Origin: Henckelia pumila
Taxonomy: Eukaryota; Streptophyta; Magnoliopsida; Lamiales; Gesneriaceae
DNA length: 64,000 nucleotides
Direction of reading: 5' to 3'
Assembly (NCBI RefSeq): GCF_033568475.1
Contig: NC_133120.1
Location: 88,430,151-88,494,150 of the forward strand
Numbering within the stretch: the first letter of the stretch is position 1; each line of letters starts with the position of its first letter. Position numbers and translations under genes: made by a program. The notes beneath the pieces are model-generated. The model saw only the letters and a list, made by a program, of their open reading frames with translations, was not told the DNA's origin and did no database searches. Positions 46,984-58,923 of the stretch are shown here, piece by piece.

Positions 46984-47259
46984 GATCGGAAGCTCCGATC
47001 CCAGTTCGGAAGCTCCGATCCTGACCACTTCGGAAGCAGATCGGATGCACGGAGATCGGACGTTCCGATCAGGAACGGAGGTTCCGATCTCAGCCAGCCA
47101 GCAATGCTCGATGACTCAACTGTGAGTTTTGACAAGTGTTGATCGGGGGTTCGATCGGAAGTTCCGATCCCGGAACGGTGGTTCCGATCCCGACGTGTCG
47201 GACATGCACAGAATGAGCTGGAATCGGAAGCTCCGATCCCGAGATCGGTGGTTCCGATC
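46984..47259 (+). repeat. Array of palindromic units in U3 of the Tekay-like LTR
   Basis: About eight units based on GATCGGAAGCTCCGATC recur upstream of the TATA box. Variants include GATCGGACGTTCCGATC, GATCGGAAGTTCCGATC, GGAACGGAGGTTCC, GGAACGGTGGTTCC and GATCGGTGGTTCCGATC. Each keeps an inverted repeat, though the arms differ. The same array is present in the other LTR at 53141-53416. Confidence 0.85.
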
Positions 47260-47276
47260 GTTGCCGAGATTTTGGC

Positions 47277-47285
47277 TATAAATAG
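47277..47285 (+). promoter_or_regulatory. TATA box of the Tekay-like 5' LTR
   Basis: TATAAATAG lies 17 bp after the palindromic array. An identical box is at 53434-53442 in the 3' LTR. Confidence 0.75.
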
Positions 47286-48328
47286 GGCTCATTTGCTTCA
47301 GTTTTGAAATACGAATTCCCGCGTTTCCTTCTTCAGTTATATAGTGTGAGATATACACTTGAGGGCCCTATCGATTATAATAGAGGTTCTGGAATAACCA
47401 AGGTGTGGTTATAGTCATCCGGGACTAGCGACTCCAAAGGGCTAACTACGGACGAAGGTATGGTTCGGGAATCTATTTAAGTTTTGAGAGTACTTATTAG
47501 CTTAGTTAAGGCTTATAGAATTTATGTAGTGATACGATGAATTTTTGAATATAGGCTTGGAACCTAGGATCCTATTATACTTGAACTAGCCTAGAGGTAC
47601 GTACACAATGACTGAGATTGCCAGCGAGTATACATGTTTATATGTTGCATTTATTTGGCATTATTATATGGCATGATGTATGATTTATCGCTTTCTATAC
47701 TCATATGTCATGTGCATATACACGTTGAGCCTATTTCTTGTTATACCTGACTATAGAGCCGCTCAGCTCTATACTCGTTAGTCTGTCACTGAGAGTACCG
47801 CGACGGCGGGGGCATTTATGTCTGTCTACTCTGGTGTACTAGACGAGTGTGGTTGCACCCAGAGGTTGATCCGTGCGGTGGCAGCACTCATATGGCGCCG
47901 GTTCTGAGCATGACTTTTCAGATGACCCTGTACCAGTCATCATGTTGCATGCATTATATACATATGTTTACTCATGTCTATGTACTGGGCATAGCGCTCA
48001 CGTCCTAGTTGTTATCTTGGACACCCTATTCCATGGGGCAGGTCGCAGGATGGACGGAGCTGGTAGTTCAAGGCAGGACTAGGGAGCAGGAGCTTTGCAA
48101 GTTTTTATACAGCACGATTTATTAGCTGTATAATGTTTACTTTTAAGAATTTTGATTTGGTTGTATCACTACAGATTTAAGCCTGGATTATATTACTAAG
48201 CTGATATGTAAATTATGGATTATGTTTCCGCACGTTTTTACTCTGTTAAGTATTTTGCTGTATTAAGTTTAATGCATGCTATTAGTTGCCAGTTAGTAGG
48301 TGATTCCATGCAGGGTCACTACATTTTT

Positions 48329-48340
48329 TGGTATCAGAGC
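48329..48340 (+). other. Primer-binding site of the Tekay-like element
   Basis: TGGTATCAGAGC, complementary to the 3' end of initiator methionine tRNA, starts five bases after the 5' LTR. Confidence 0.95.
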
Positions 48341-48433
48341 ATGCATAGATTTTGGGATTAATACTTGGGATTTAGTTTAGTCTTGAGTAATTCTTGCGCA
48401 TTTGGGATTTTAATGTGCAATTCTTTTCAGGAT

Positions 48434-51400
48434 ATGGCTGACGAGAGTCACGGTAGTGTTGGCCAGGGAGGTGGTCATCATCATCGTCGCCATCATCATC
48501 AGGATGATCAACATCGTCCTCATGAGGGTCGACGTCGCTATACTATTAATAAGTTTATGCAGGTAGGACCGAAACCCTTAGTGGGAGGCGAGAATCCTGA
48601 ACAAGCTAGAAGCTGGATGTCTAAACTTGAGAGCACGTTCCGAGCTTTTGAGTGTACTGAGGAGCAGAAACTGGAAGTTCTAGAATTCGTTCTAGAGGAT
48701 AGAGCACGTTTTTGGTGGGATGCCAAGGTTGCTCAGGCACGTACTGAGAGAGGACAGGTGACTTGGGGGGATTTCTGTCGGGAGTTTCAGAAATTATATT
48801 TTCCTCCGGCTGTTCGCCAAGCACGATCTATGGAGTTGCTTACTCTGAGGCAAGGATCAATGACTATTGATCAGTATCAGCAGCGATTTCTTGATCTGCT
48901 ACCTTTCAGTCCTCATATCAATGAGAGTGATGCGTCGAAATATGATATCTTTCTGCAAGGACTGAACCAAGATATCTACTCTCAGGTTGTCGTCTGTGAT
49001 GACCCGGTATCTTATGAGACTTTGGTGAACCGTTGCCGTCTTGTGGAGACCAGCAACAGGCGTGGACAGTTGATGATGCCAGCACAGCCTAGTGGATCTT
49101 TTGAGCCTCGAGCTCAATCTGTTGTGCCATCTGTACCTACGTCTTCTTCTACTCCTACTACTTCGTCTGGTTCTCGTGGTTCACGAGGTACTTTCCGCTT
49201 TGGGAAAAAGAAGAAGAAGGAGGAGTTTTGTAGCCACTGTGGTGGGAAGCATCCTGCAGCTTCATGTCGGAGAGCTACTGGGGCGTGTTATATTTGTGGT
49301 CAGCAGGGACATCTGCGGAGAGATTGTCCTCAGCGCATGGGTTCTGCTGGTGGATCGGGATCCCAGGTTGGATCTCAGGCTTCTACTTTTCCACGTCAGC
49401 AGCCAGCACCACAGAGTTCTTCTGGTTATCGTCCCCAGACTCAAGGGCAGGTGTTTGCTCTGTCTCAGGAGCAGGCTACTGAGGGAAGCGATCGCATGTT
49501 GGCAGGTAACTTCTTGTTATGTGGTATTCCTGCACTTGTATTAATTGATACGGGAGCATCGCATTCCTTTATTTCTAGTCGCTTCGTTAAGAGACATAGA
49601 TTACCTTATGTATCATTAGATATGAATTTAGTTGTATCTACTCCGTTGGAGCAAGAGATAGTAACTAAGCGTCTAGTGATGGGTTGCCTTCTGGAGTTTG
49701 AGGGTAATGTGTTATCGGCTAATTTGATGATATTAGCGATGACGGATTTTGATTGTATCTTGGGAATAGATATGCTGACTTTGTATCACGCTACTGTGGA
49801 TTGTTATCAGCGTCTGGTACAGTTTCATCCCGTTGAGGGTGATAGCTGGTACTTTTATGGTGAGGGTGCGCGACCTCCGATGCCACTTGTTTCGGCTCTG
49901 AAGGCATGTCATGTCTTGGAGTCAGGTGGGGAGGGCTACCTCATCTATGCAGTTGATATGTCCATGAGTAGTACGGGTATTGATCAGCTACCGGTTGTCA
50001 GCAAGTTTCCTGACGTATTCCCTGATGAGATTCCTGGTTTTCCTCCGGTTCGAGAGGTTGAATTTGGTATTGATCTAGTACCAGGAACTACGCCTATATC
50101 CCGAGCACCTTATCGTCTGGCACCGTCAGAGATGAGGGAATTGAAACAGCAGTTACAGGATCTGCTTGATAAGGGATATATTCGTCCGAGTGTTTCTCCG
50201 TGGGGAGCACCTGTTTTGTTTGTCAAGAAGAAGGATGGATCGATGCGATTATGTATTGATTACAGGCAGTTGAATCGTGTCACCATCAAGAATAAGTATC
50301 CTTTGCCGCGGATTGATGATCTGTTCGATCAACTACAGGGTACTTCTGTTTATTCGAAGATAGATCTGCGATCTGGATACCATCAGATGCGGGTACGAGA
50401 CTCAGATATATCTACGACTGCTTTCAGGACCAGATACGGGCATTATGAGTTTCTGGTAATGCCATTCGGTTTGACGAATGCACCGGCAGTCTTTATGAAT
50501 CTGATGAATCAGATATTTCAAGATTATCTGTATAGATTTGTCATCGTCTTTATAGATGATATTCTTGTTTATTCTCATGACAAGGATGAGCATGCACAGC
50601 ATTTGAGGATTGTTCTACAGACGTTACGAGATAAGCAGCTATATGCGAAATTGAGCAAGTGTGAATTCTGGCTTGATCGGGTAGTATTTCTCGGTCATGT
50701 GATTTCTAATGAAGGGATATCTGTTGATCCTAGTAAGATAGAGGCAGTGCTGAACTGGTCTCGACCGACGACGGTTGCTGAGATTCGTAGTTTCTTGGGT
50801 CTAGCGGGATATTACCGTCGGTTCATCGAGAATTTTTCACAGTTGGCCAGGCCTTTGACTCAGCTTACACGGAAAGATGTTGCCTTCATTTGGTCCTCGG
50901 ATTGTGAGGAGTCATTTCACGAGCTGCGTAGACGTCTTACTACTGCACCTGTGCTAGCTCTACCTTCTGGATCAGGAGGTTATGTTGTTTATACTGATGC
51001 CTCTTGTCAGGGGTTGGGATGTGTGTTGACACAGCATGGACATGTTATTGCCTATGCTTCTCGACAGTTGAAGACGCATGAGAGTAATTATCCAGTGCAT
51101 GATCTCGAGTTAGCCGCCATTGTATTTGCGCTCAAGATTTGGAGACATTATCATTATGGCGAGAAATTTGAGATATTTACGGATCACAAGAGTTTGAAGT
51201 ATTTATTCACTCAGGCAGAGTTGAATATGCGACAGAGACGCTGGATGGATCTCCTGAAGGATTATGATTGTGAAATCAAATATCATCCAGGTTCTGCTAA
51301 TCTTACTGCTGATGCCTTAAGTCGGCAGGTGAGACTGTCTGCACTTCAGACTAATGAAATATCTCATATGATTCAAGAGTGCTGTTCATTGAGTTTTACG

Positions 51401-52897
51401 CTCAAGCACAAGAAAGGGAGGAATGGGATTCGTTTGTATACTATTCTATCTGAGCCAGCATTGTATTCTCGGATCAGAGATGCTCAGATATCTGATGTTA
51501 AGACTCAGCGATTGGCACGTCTAGCCAATGGAGTTAATACATCTGGCTTCCATTTTCAGGCAGATGGGTTATTGTGCCTATCCAATAGAGTGGTTGTACC
51601 TAATGTTGCGGAGCTCAGGAATGATATTCTATCTCAAGCTCACAGGAGTCGATTATCAGTTCATCCTGGAAGTATGAAAATGTATAAGGACATGCGAACT
51701 AGATTCTGGTGGAAGGGGATGAAGCGAAGTGTGTATCAATTTGTTTCGAGATGTTTGGTTTGTCAACAGGTCAAGGCTGAACATCGACGACCAGGTGGAT
51801 TACTGCAGAATCTTGAGATTCCCGAATGGAAGTGGGAGCACGTGACTATGGATTTTGTTACTCACTTGCCTATGACTTCACGTCAGTGTGATGCTATCTG
51901 GGTTGTCGTTGACCGTTTGACAAAATCAGCACATTTCATTCCTTATAACCGGGAGTATTCTTATGATCGCATGGCACACTTATATATTCAGGAGATTGTG
52001 CGATTACATGGGATTCCAGTGAGTATCGTCAGTGATAGAGATCCGCGATTTACTTCACATTTTTGGGGTAGTTTTCAGCAGGCGTTGGGTACCACTCTGA
52101 GTTTGAGCACGGCGTATCATCCGGAGACTGACGGGCAGTCAGAGCGCACTATTCGTACGTTGGAGGATATGCTACGTTCTTCTATCATGGATTTTGGTTT
52201 ATCTTGGCAGGATCAGTTACCTTTGATTGAATTTGCCTACAATAACAGTTATCATCGTAGTATTGATATGGCACCTTTCGAGGCATTGTATGGTCGACGG
52301 TGTCGTACTCCGTTATTCTGGGATAAAGTCGGGGAACGGCAAGTCGAGGGTCCTGAATTGGTGCAGCAGATTGTAGACAAGGTAGATTTGATCAAGCATA
52401 GGATCAAAGTTGCTCAAGATAGACAAGCCAGTTATGCGAATATTCGCCGCAGGCCACTTCAGTTTGAGCCTGGTGAATATGTTTTTCTGCGAGTATCACC
52501 TTTCAGGAAGGTGATGAGATTTGGTGTGAAAGGCAAGTTGTCTCCTCGTTACATTGGGCCTTTCCAAATACTGGAGAAGATCGGAGATGTTGCTTATCGT
52601 TTGGCTTTACCGCCATCTCTTTCCAGTATACACAATGTTTTTCATGTGTCGTTGCTTCGACAGTACATAGCTGATGAATCTCATGTGATTCAGTCTACTG
52701 ATATTCAGCTAGAGCCAGATCTGTCTTTTGTTGAACGACCAATCTGTATCCTAGACAGGAAGGAGAAAGTTCTTCGGAACAAGACTATACCACTTGTGAT
52801 GGTACAGTGGCAGCGCCGAGGCGTTGAAGAAGCAACTTGGGAAACTGAGAGTCGTATGCGAGCAGAATATCCTGAGTTGTTTGCTTTGTATTTTTGA
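48434..52897 (+). CDS. Tekay-like gag-pol polyprotein, single intact frame
   Basis: The frame from the ATG at 48434 gives 1487 residues; an in-frame ATG at 48413 is an alternative. Domains in order are: gag ([21 protein letters not shown]) after a His/Arg-rich start; zinc knuckle [14 protein letters not shown] (about 285-298), preceded by a second Cys/His cluster; aspartic protease [12 protein letters not shown] (about 370); reverse transcriptase with FIDDILVYS (about 705); RNase [11 protein letters not shown] (about 852); integrase with an HHCC finger (about 1076-1120) and the D,D,E triad (VVVDRLTKS about 1157, VSDRDPRF about 1199, DGQSERT about 1235); and a C-terminal chromodomain-like segment ([15 protein letters not shown]). 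There is no stop or frameshift. The chromodomain would tether integration to heterochromatin. Tekay/Del placement is from remembered motif similarity. Confidence 0.95.
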   Translation: MADESHGSVGQGGGHHHRRHHHQDDQHRPHEGRRRYTINKFMQVGPKPLVGGENPEQARSWMSKLESTFRAFECTEEQKLEVLEFVLEDRARFWWDAKVAQARTERGQVTWGDFCREFQKLYFPPAVRQARSMELLTLRQGSMTIDQYQQRFLDLLPFSPHINESDASKYDIFLQGLNQDIYSQVVVCDDPVSYETLVNRCRLVETSNRRGQLMMPAQPSGSFEPRAQSVVPSVPTSSSTPTTSSGSRGSRGTFRFGKKKKKEEFCSHCGGKHPAASCRRATGACYICGQQGHLRRDCPQRMGSAGGSGSQVGSQASTFPRQQPAPQSSSGYRPQTQGQVFALSQEQATEGSDRMLAGNFLLCGIPALVLIDTGASHSFISSRFVKRHRLPYVSLDMNLVVSTPLEQEIVTKRLVMGCLLEFEGNVLSANLMILAMTDFDCILGIDMLTLYHATVDCYQRLVQFHPVEGDSWYFYGEGARPPMPLVSALKACHVLESGGEGYLIYAVDMSMSSTGIDQLPVVSKFPDVFPDEIPGFPPVREVEFGIDLVPGTTPISRAPYRLAPSEMRELKQQLQDLLDKGYIRPSVSPWGAPVLFVKKKDGSMRLCIDYRQLNRVTIKNKYPLPRIDDLFDQLQGTSVYSKIDLRSGYHQMRVRDSDISTTAFRTRYGHYEFLVMPFGLTNAPAVFMNLMNQIFQDYLYRFVIVFIDDILVYSHDKDEHAQHLRIVLQTLRDKQLYAKLSKCEFWLDRVVFLGHVISNEGISVDPSKIEAVLNWSRPTTVAEIRSFLGLAGYYRRFIENFSQLARPLTQLTRKDVAFIWSSDCEESFHELRRRLTTAPVLALPSGSGGYVVYTDASCQGLGCVLTQHGHVIAYASRQLKTHESNYPVHDLELAAIVFALKIWRHYHYGEKFEIFTDHKSLKYLFTQAELNMRQRRWMDLLKDYDCEIKYHPGSANLTADALSRQVRLSALQTNEISHMIQECCSLSFTLKHKKGRNGIRLYTILSEPALYSRIRDAQISDVKTQRLARLANGVNTSGFHFQADGLLCLSNRVVVPNVAELRNDILSQAHRSRLSVHPGSMKMYKDMRTRFWWKGMKRSVYQFVSRCLVCQQVKAEHRRPGGLLQNLEIPEWKWEHVTMDFVTHLPMTSRQCDAIWVVVDRLTKSAHFIPYNREYSYDRMAHLYIQEIVRLHGIPVSIVSDRDPRFTSHFWGSFQQALGTTLSLSTAYHPETDGQSERTIRTLEDMLRSSIMDFGLSWQDQLPLIEFAYNNSYHRSIDMAPFEALYGRRCRTPLFWDKVGERQVEGPELVQQIVDKVDLIKHRIKVAQDRQASYANIRRRPLQFEPGEYVFLRVSPFRKVMRFGVKGKLSPRYIGPFQILEKIGDVAYRLALPPSLSSIHNVFHVSLLRQYIADESHVIQSTDIQLEPDLSFVERPICILDRKEKVLRNKTIPLVMVQWQRRGVEEATWETESRMRAEYPELFALYF

Positions 52898-53002
52898 TTA
52901 CCATATAAGATGTAATTACCGTTGTTGTAATAAGACATGGTTTGTTGTTTCATATTGTTATCTTGATTTATCTTTAGATGTTATTTCGCGGACGAAATAT
53001 CT

Positions 53003-53016
53003 AAAGGTGGGGAGAA
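53003..53016 (+). other. Polypurine tract of the Tekay-like element
   Basis: AAAGGTGGGGAGAA lies immediately before the 3' LTR, the usual primer for plus-strand synthesis. Confidence 0.85.
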
Positions 53017-54480
53017 TGTAGTAACCCGGAACCCATTTTAAGATAATAATATGTTAAACATGATTAAGGGTTAGTAATTGATCTATTTCGGAGTGTTATT
53101 GGACTTCGGAAGAGGAATTTGGGCTTTTGACTTTGGGCCAGATCGGAAGCTCCGATCCCAGTTCGGAAGCTCCGATCCTGACCACTTCGGAAGCAGATCG
53201 GATGCACGGAGATCGGACGTTCCGATCAGGAACGGAGGTTCCGATCTCAGCCAGCCAGCAATGCTCGATGACTCAACTGTGAGTTTTGACAAGTGTTGAT
53301 CGGGGGTTCGATCGGAAGTTCCGATCCCGGAACGGTGGTTCCGATCCCGACGTGTCGGACATGCACAGAATGAGCTGGAATCGGAAGCTCCGATCCCGAG
53401 ATCGGTGGTTCCGATCGTTGCCGAGATTTTGGCTATAAATAGGGCTCATTTGCTTCAGTTTTGAAATACGAATTCCCGCGTTTCCTTCTTCAGTTATATA
53501 GTGTGAGATATACACTTGAGGGCCCTATCGATTATAATAGAGGTTCTGGAATAACCAAGGTGTGGTTATAGTCATCCGGGACTAGCGACTCCAAAGGGCT
53601 AACTACGGACGAAGGTATGGTTCGGGAATCTATTTAAGTTTTGAGAGTACTTATTAGCTTAGTTAAGGCTTATAGAATTTATGTAGTGATACGATGAATT
53701 TTTGAATATAGGCTTGGAACCTAGGATCCTATTATACTTGAACTAGCCTAGAGGTACGTACACAATGACTGAGATTTCCAGCGAGTATACATGTTTATAT
53801 GTTGCATTTATTTGGAATTATTATATGGCATGATGTATGATTTATCGCTTTCTATACTCATATGTCATGTGCATATACACGTTGAGCCTATTTCTTGTTA
53901 TACCTGACTATAGAGCCGCTCAGCTCTATACTCGTTAGTCTGTCACTGAGAGTACCGCGACGGCGGGGGCATTTATGTCTGTCTACTCTGGTGTACTAGA
54001 CGAGTGTGGTTGCACCCAGAGGTTGATCCGTGCGGTGGCAGCACTCATATGGCGCCGGTTCTGAGCATGACTTTTCAGATGACCCTGTACCAGTCATCAT
54101 GTTGCATGCATTATATACATATGTTTACTCATGTCTATGTACTGGGCATAGCGCTCACGTCCTAGTTGTTATCTTGGATACCCTATTCCATGGGGCAGGT
54201 CGCAGGATGGACGGAGCTGGTAGTTCAAGGCAGGACTAGGGAGCAGGAGCTTTGCAAGTTTTTATACAGCACGATTTATTAGCTGTATAATGTTTACTTT
54301 TAAGAATTTTGATTTGGTTGTATCACTACAGATTTAAGCTTGGATTATATTACTAAGCTGATATGTAAATTATGGATTATGTTTCCGCACGTTTTTACTC
54401 TGTTAAGTATTTTGCTGTATTAAGTTTAATGCATGCTATTAGTTGCCAGTTAGTAGGTGATTCCATGCAGGGTCACTACA
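53017..54480 (+). repeat. Tekay-like element, 3' LTR
   Basis: It is 1464 bp. Differences from the 5' LTR that I noted are CCCGGAACCC for CCCAGAACCC, TTTCCAGCG for TTGCCAGCG, GGAATTATT for GGCATTATT, GGATACCC for GGACACCC, and AAGCTTGG for AAGCCTGG. Confidence 0.95.
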
Positions 54481-54963
54481 AAGATCCTCTCCTTCAAAAG
54501 TTCAAGAAATATTTGTGTGTTATATTCAAAATCGAGGGTTGTTTGTATAAGTTCATTCGTGAGTTGGTTGCTCGGTTGTTGTAAACACTTGTGTGTGAAG
54601 CCAAGTGTATTATACGAGTGTTGTGGCTATCTTTGGAGCCCTTAAGGCCAAGTGTTGAGTTGTATCAGCGCGGTGATCGTGTTGAGTTGTACGGCTATCT
54701 TTGGAGCCATCAAGGCCAAGACGTTGAAATGCTAGTGGATCCTTGGTTAATCGATCTTAACCAAGAAGGGGAGAAGTAGACGATTTATCGTCGAATTTTC
54801 ATAAACATCTCTTATCCCTTTTATTGCTTTATCTACATTACACATTTATTTACCGCACTTATTATTAATTGCTTTAAGTCTTCCGATTGCGTACTAGCAT
54901 AATTGCTTTAAATTGCTAAAGTTGCCAATAAAACCTAAATTCCCACCATTAGGTTCTAACAAG

Positions 54964-54976
54964 TGGTATCAAAGCC
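54964..54976 (+). other. Primer-binding site of the Sirevirus-like element
   Basis: TGGTATCAAAGCC follows the LTR end TTCTAACA by two bases, in the position and form usual for copia elements primed by initiator methionine tRNA. Confidence 0.8.
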
Positions 54977-55008
54977 ACCTTTTTACAAAATATTTTCAAA
55001 AAGGCTCT

Positions 55009-55762
55009 ATGGCAAATCTAGCTAGCGATTATGCTCAAGGGCAATCAACCAATCGTCCTCCTCTTTTCAACGGCATAAACTACGGATATTGGAAAAATCA
55101 AATGTCCCTATATATCCAATCCGTAGACTATGACCTTTGGAAGGTAACTGTGAAAGGTCGCTACATACCTACGAAAGAGGTTGAGGGAGTCAAAATTCCA
55201 AAGGGAATGGACGACTTTTTCAAAGGAGGATATGAAATTGATATATCTCAAAATGCTAAAGCTATGAATATTCTTCATTGTTCCTTAAATATGAACGAGT
55301 ACAACCGGATCTCGATGTGCTTATCTGCAAAAGAGATTTTGGACAAATTGGAGATATGCCACGAAGGAACCAATCAAGTCAAGGAGACAAAGATCGATCT
55401 ACTTCAACTCAAATACGAGACATTTTTGAGATGAAGGCTAGTGAGGATGTTGATACCATGTTCCGAAGGCTCTCTCAAATCATCAATGAGCTAGCCCAAC
55501 TTGGAGAACAATATCCAACCAAGCAAGTGTGGAGGAGAGCTTTACGCGCCTTACCCAAGGAGTGAGATGCAAAGAGGACGGCCATCATAGAATCCAACAA
55601 AGGCGACACCGCTTCCTATGACCTTGATCAACTCCATGGGAATCTAAAAACCCATGAGTTGGAATTGTCTACAAGAAAGGAAATAAAGAAAGAAGATATC
55701 AAGGCAAAGGGGATTGCTTTATCTAGCCAATCCAAAGAAGAAGATGAAGATGATGATATGGC
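55009..55762 (+). pseudogene. Sirevirus-like gag, frameshifted and cut by a gypsy insertion
   Basis: The ATG at 55009 opens a copia gag with PPLFNGINYGYWKNQM, the classic N-terminal gag motif, followed by a UBN2-type region. The frame is lost at about 55425, where an extra T precedes TGAGATGAAGG. It continues in another frame with DVDTMFRRLSQIINEL. A TGA near 55564 replaces the usual Trp after LPKE. The sequence ends abruptly at 55762 in an acidic stretch where the next LTR starts. Protease, integrase and RT lie beyond the window or are lost. Confidence 0.8.
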
Positions 55763-58705
55763 TGTAGCACCTAGAATTTCATAATTTAAATTCCATGCCT
55801 AAAATTCTTTTAATAATTATGATTTTAATTGCTTGGAATTAATTGCTTAATTTTCCTTTAAAGTTTAAGTGCTCAAATATTTTAAGTTCTTTATTATTGA
55901 AATTTTTGAGACAGTGGCTTCCGGTTCCGGCGTATGGCGATGGTGGATTTTTGGCGGTAGATTCCAAGAATTTCTATTTTTGAAAGTTTAGTAGGGAGGT
56001 AAGAGGAAAATTAGATGAGAATTCAAAAGTTAGAAGTTTCCGGGTGTCAGAAAATCATTTTCTTTAGTATTGCAATATTGGGCTTATTCTTTGACTTTTT
56101 CAAAAATTAGAATTTTCATAAACCCGAATTAGTAAAACCCAATTTAATATTTTTGATTAGGGGTTTTTAAACTTAGAAATTTTATTAGTGTAAGTAGTAG
56201 GAAAAGTTGTACTATAAAGTTGTGCTATAAGTTGTACTTTTAAAATCAACACTTACACCTACTTTTAAAATACACTTACACACTACACACTTCAATTATT
56301 TTTAAACACAATAAATCATTTATTTGGAAACCCTAGCCCTAATATTTCCTTGTAGCCGCCCCCTCCATTCTCTCATTCCCTCCATTTGCTCATTTTCCAT
56401 CGGCTACCCCCTCCTCCAAGCTCCAGCCGCCGCCGCCGCCTCTTGCCGTCGCCGGAAGGTCACCTAGAGAGGTTCTTCTAAGTGTTAGTCCAAGATTTTC
56501 CAGCCCCTTCTCCCCTCTTTCATTTCGGTTTTGTGGGTGAAGCTAGCTAAGGCAAGTGTAGACTTTTCTTGGGTTCTCATTCAAGCTAGTTATACTCTTG
56601 TTCTTATTCCCTTTAATATTTTCGAAATGCTTGTTAATGTATGCATATAGGGTTCGAAATTTTGACACTTTTCAGTAGGGTTCTTGGGGGATTTTCGAAA
56701 TTTGGAAGTGCTATAAGTTTTAAGGAGTTGCATTATGTATTGTGATGGAAAGAATGGGGTGTTTTGATTTCATATATGATTTTTGAAATTTTCAGAAGTA
56801 TGCCCTATATATATATTTCGAAATTTGCATGGTTTTATGGCTGTTTTGAATGTATGATTAATGCATTATGTTGTTTGGCAATTGGTTGCATTGATTTAAC
56901 AAGGATCAAGGCACGTTTGTTGCTTGATTTTGATGATTTCGAAATTGTGGAATGGGAGTGTGGTTGGGTGTTGCCCTAGTGCTTGGGATAAGTCCTAAGT
57001 GATGTTAATAAAGGTGTTTTGTGGATTGTTATTGAGTAGAGTTAAGGAAAAAGGATTATGGGGTTGAAACATTTAGTTAGAAGTAAGTTGGGTGTTGTAT
57101 TCATTGAGCAGGGGGTTACTGTTCCGGGGCTGGGGAGGTAGTAACCCTGGTCTGGTCGTGCCTTGGACTGGTCCTAGGTCAAGTACTTGATGTTGTGGTC
57201 GCGTCGGTATAAAATGGGCTCGTTTCGGGTAAAGTTTTCAACAAGTTATGGATTTTTGAAGTTTAGGTGTCGGTACAGAATTTTGTGAGCAAAAGTGGGC
57301 TGTCCGGATTGGGTTTGTGTTCAGGTTGCATAGGATGTCAAATGAGGATACAATATGGTTCTAAGTGTTTTTTGTAGTGTATGGAGAGTGTCGGTTCGAG
57401 CGGGGTCGAATTCGGGTAAGGTAAGATTGAGTTATGGGCTTTTCGGTTTGATTGCTCGGGTTATGCCTTGTTTGTAAGAATATGACTTAAAGTTTGGGTA
57501 GTTCACCTAAGGGCAACCACTCACCCACCTAACATCCATATTTTTGAGTTGGGTTTCATTCCCTAAAGTTGCATATTCGTGTGCGTGAGTTCTCGTCTTC
57601 GAGTTGAGTAAAGTTAAAGCAAGTAAAGTATTTCTTTTGCATCTCAAGAAAAGTTAAAGTTCCAAGTCAAGAAAGAAAAGTATTAAAAGAAAGTGAATTG
57701 ATTTGTGACTTAGACGTGTAGGGAGGGGTCGGGAGAAATCTTGGTTTCCCTACCACCCAAACGTGTAAGGAGGGGCCGGGAGAAATCTTGGTTTCCTTAC
57801 CAATCAGACGTGTAAGGAGGGGTCGGGAGAAATCTTGGTTTCCTTACCAATCAGACGTGTAAGGAGGGGCTGGGAGAAATCTTGGTTTTCTTACCATAGA
57901 TGGGAAATGAGGGGTTGAGAGAAATCTTGACTTCCTTGCCGGCATAGTGCACTGCAGTCATGATCGATCAAAATATTAAAGAAAGTGTCACAATTAATGA
58001 ACTAAGTTCTCAGAAAAGAAAGTAAAGTTTAAGGAAAGTTTATGAAAGTATCGTGTTTCAGTTTCAAGTTCAATTTCATGTTAAGTTTGGAAAGATCAAA
58101 ATTCTCATAGCGTGAGTTGGCGTGAGTTCATTATTTACAGGTTGTTTCATTCTCTTGTATCATGCATATTTTCAGTTTAAGTTGCAAAGTATATTATGTA
58201 CAGTACTTTGAGTATTACTGTAGGTATTTTCAAACCCTTTTTATTACACTGTTTATACTTGCTGAGTCATTAGACTCACTATGATTGTTTGATTGTCAGG
58301 TGAGGAGGAGTACCTAGGGATCGAGGGGCAGGATCCTCGGGGTTGAGGTCGCCGGTGGTGCAAGGCCCTTGACCGTTGCTACTTTATTTGCTTCCGCTTA
58401 GTTTATGCATGTAATAATGAATTGTTATGAGGAGTATTTTTATGTTGTAGCCAGGATGAGTTTCCCTGTGCTCAAATGTTTGCCTTAAATATTGTCAACA
58501 CTTTACTGCAACCGTGTGGGGTTGCCTTTTCTTTTTGAAGTTTATGATTATCATGTTGGACTTTTATCTGGTGTCTATTTCTTTTGGTCGAACTGCTGCA
58601 TGTGACAGGTTGGTTGTTGTATTTTCAAACGGGTCATGGAAATTTTTTTTTATAAATCCGTATTTTCTTTATTATTTAATTAGTTTAGAGGTTAGGGTCG
58701 TTTCA
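55763..58705 (+). repeat. Second gypsy element, 5' LTR
   Basis: It is 2943 bp, starts TGTAGCACC and ends GGGTCGTTTCA. It contains CT/CCG-rich sequence (56355-56460), a 47-bp tandem array (57714-57942) and a TGAGTCATTAGACTCACTA motif near 58262. Differences from the partial 3' LTR are numerous compared with the Tekay-like pair, so the insertion is older. Confidence 0.9.
57714..57942 (+). repeat. 47-bp tandem repeat with conserved hairpin in the LTR
   Basis: Units start at 57714, 57761, 57808, 57855 and, degenerate, about 57902, an exact 47-bp period. Each can fold: arms GTAGGGA/TCCCTAC in the first unit, GTAAGGA/TCCTTAC in the second and third, GTAAGGA/TTCTTAC in the fourth. The intervening AGGGG.CGGGAGAAATCTT core is shared. 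The change between units one and two is compensated on both arms. Confidence 0.85.
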
Positions 58706-58707
58706 GT

Positions 58708-58720
58708 TGGTATCAGAGCA
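58708..58720 (+). other. Primer-binding site of the second gypsy element
   Basis: TGGTATCAGAGCA starts two bases after the 5' LTR. Confidence 0.9.
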
Positions 58721-58923
58721 CGGTCTTGGTTTGGGCTAAGCCTACTACCGGTTTCCGAAACTCAAAGGATCTCGCCTCAAAGTCTGTAAGATTTAAGTTT
58801 TCATTACTTCTATCTGTTTAAGTTTGATAGTGCTAGTTCCTTTAATATTTTGAGCATGTTTAAGTTTAAAGAAAAATATTTTAAGGCATGAAATTTGAAT
58901 GTGAGAATTCGAACTTGCGTGTA

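Larger units (their letters stand above)
46860..48323 (+). repeat. Tekay-like element, 5' LTR
   Basis: It begins TGTAGTAACCCAGAACCC and ends GGGTCACTACA. U3 carries palindromic GATCGGAAGCTCCGATC-type units (46984-47259), directly followed by TATAAATAG at 47277-47285. The lower part contains a gypsy-typical TAGAGCCGCTCAGCTCTATA motif near 47753. Confidence 0.95.
46860..54480 (+). mobile_element. Young, apparently intact Ty3/gypsy chromovirus (Tekay/Del-like)
   Basis: Two LTRs of equal length (46860-48323 and 53017-54480, 1464 bp) flank a primer-binding site, one uninterrupted polyprotein and a polypurine tract. I count about five substitutions and no indel between the LTRs. Flanking pentamers are AATAT and AAGAT, an imperfect target duplication. 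It lies in the 5' LTR of a Sirevirus-like element. All parts needed for transposition appear present. Confidence 0.95.
46085..54961 (+). mobile_element. 5' LTR of a Sirevirus-like copia element, split by the Tekay insertion
   Basis: The LTR begins TGTTACGCCTTAAACG (46085; a second TGTTACG stands 11 bp before) and runs to 46859. It is cut by the element at 46860-54480 and resumes at 54481 to end TTCTAACA at 54961. With the insertion removed it is about 1.25 kb. A TATA box (TATAAATA, 46791-46798) precedes the cut. The gag that follows and the LTR length suggest a Sirevirus (SIRE/Maximus) copia lineage. The rest of the element, including its 3' LTR, lies beyond the window. Confidence 0.8.

Noticed and set aside
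46921-47142. Conserved small protein encoded twice (also at 53078-53299)
   Set aside because: The two copies are the two LTRs of one element; identity reflects the young insertion, not a gene.
48329-48340. tRNA gene at TGGTATCAGAGC
   Set aside because: There is no cloverleaf; the position just inside an LTR shows a primer-binding site. The same applies at 54964 and 58708.
57714-57942. CRISPR-like regular repeat
   Set aside because: The 47-bp units are contiguous tandem repeats with no distinct spacers, inside a plant retrotransposon LTR.
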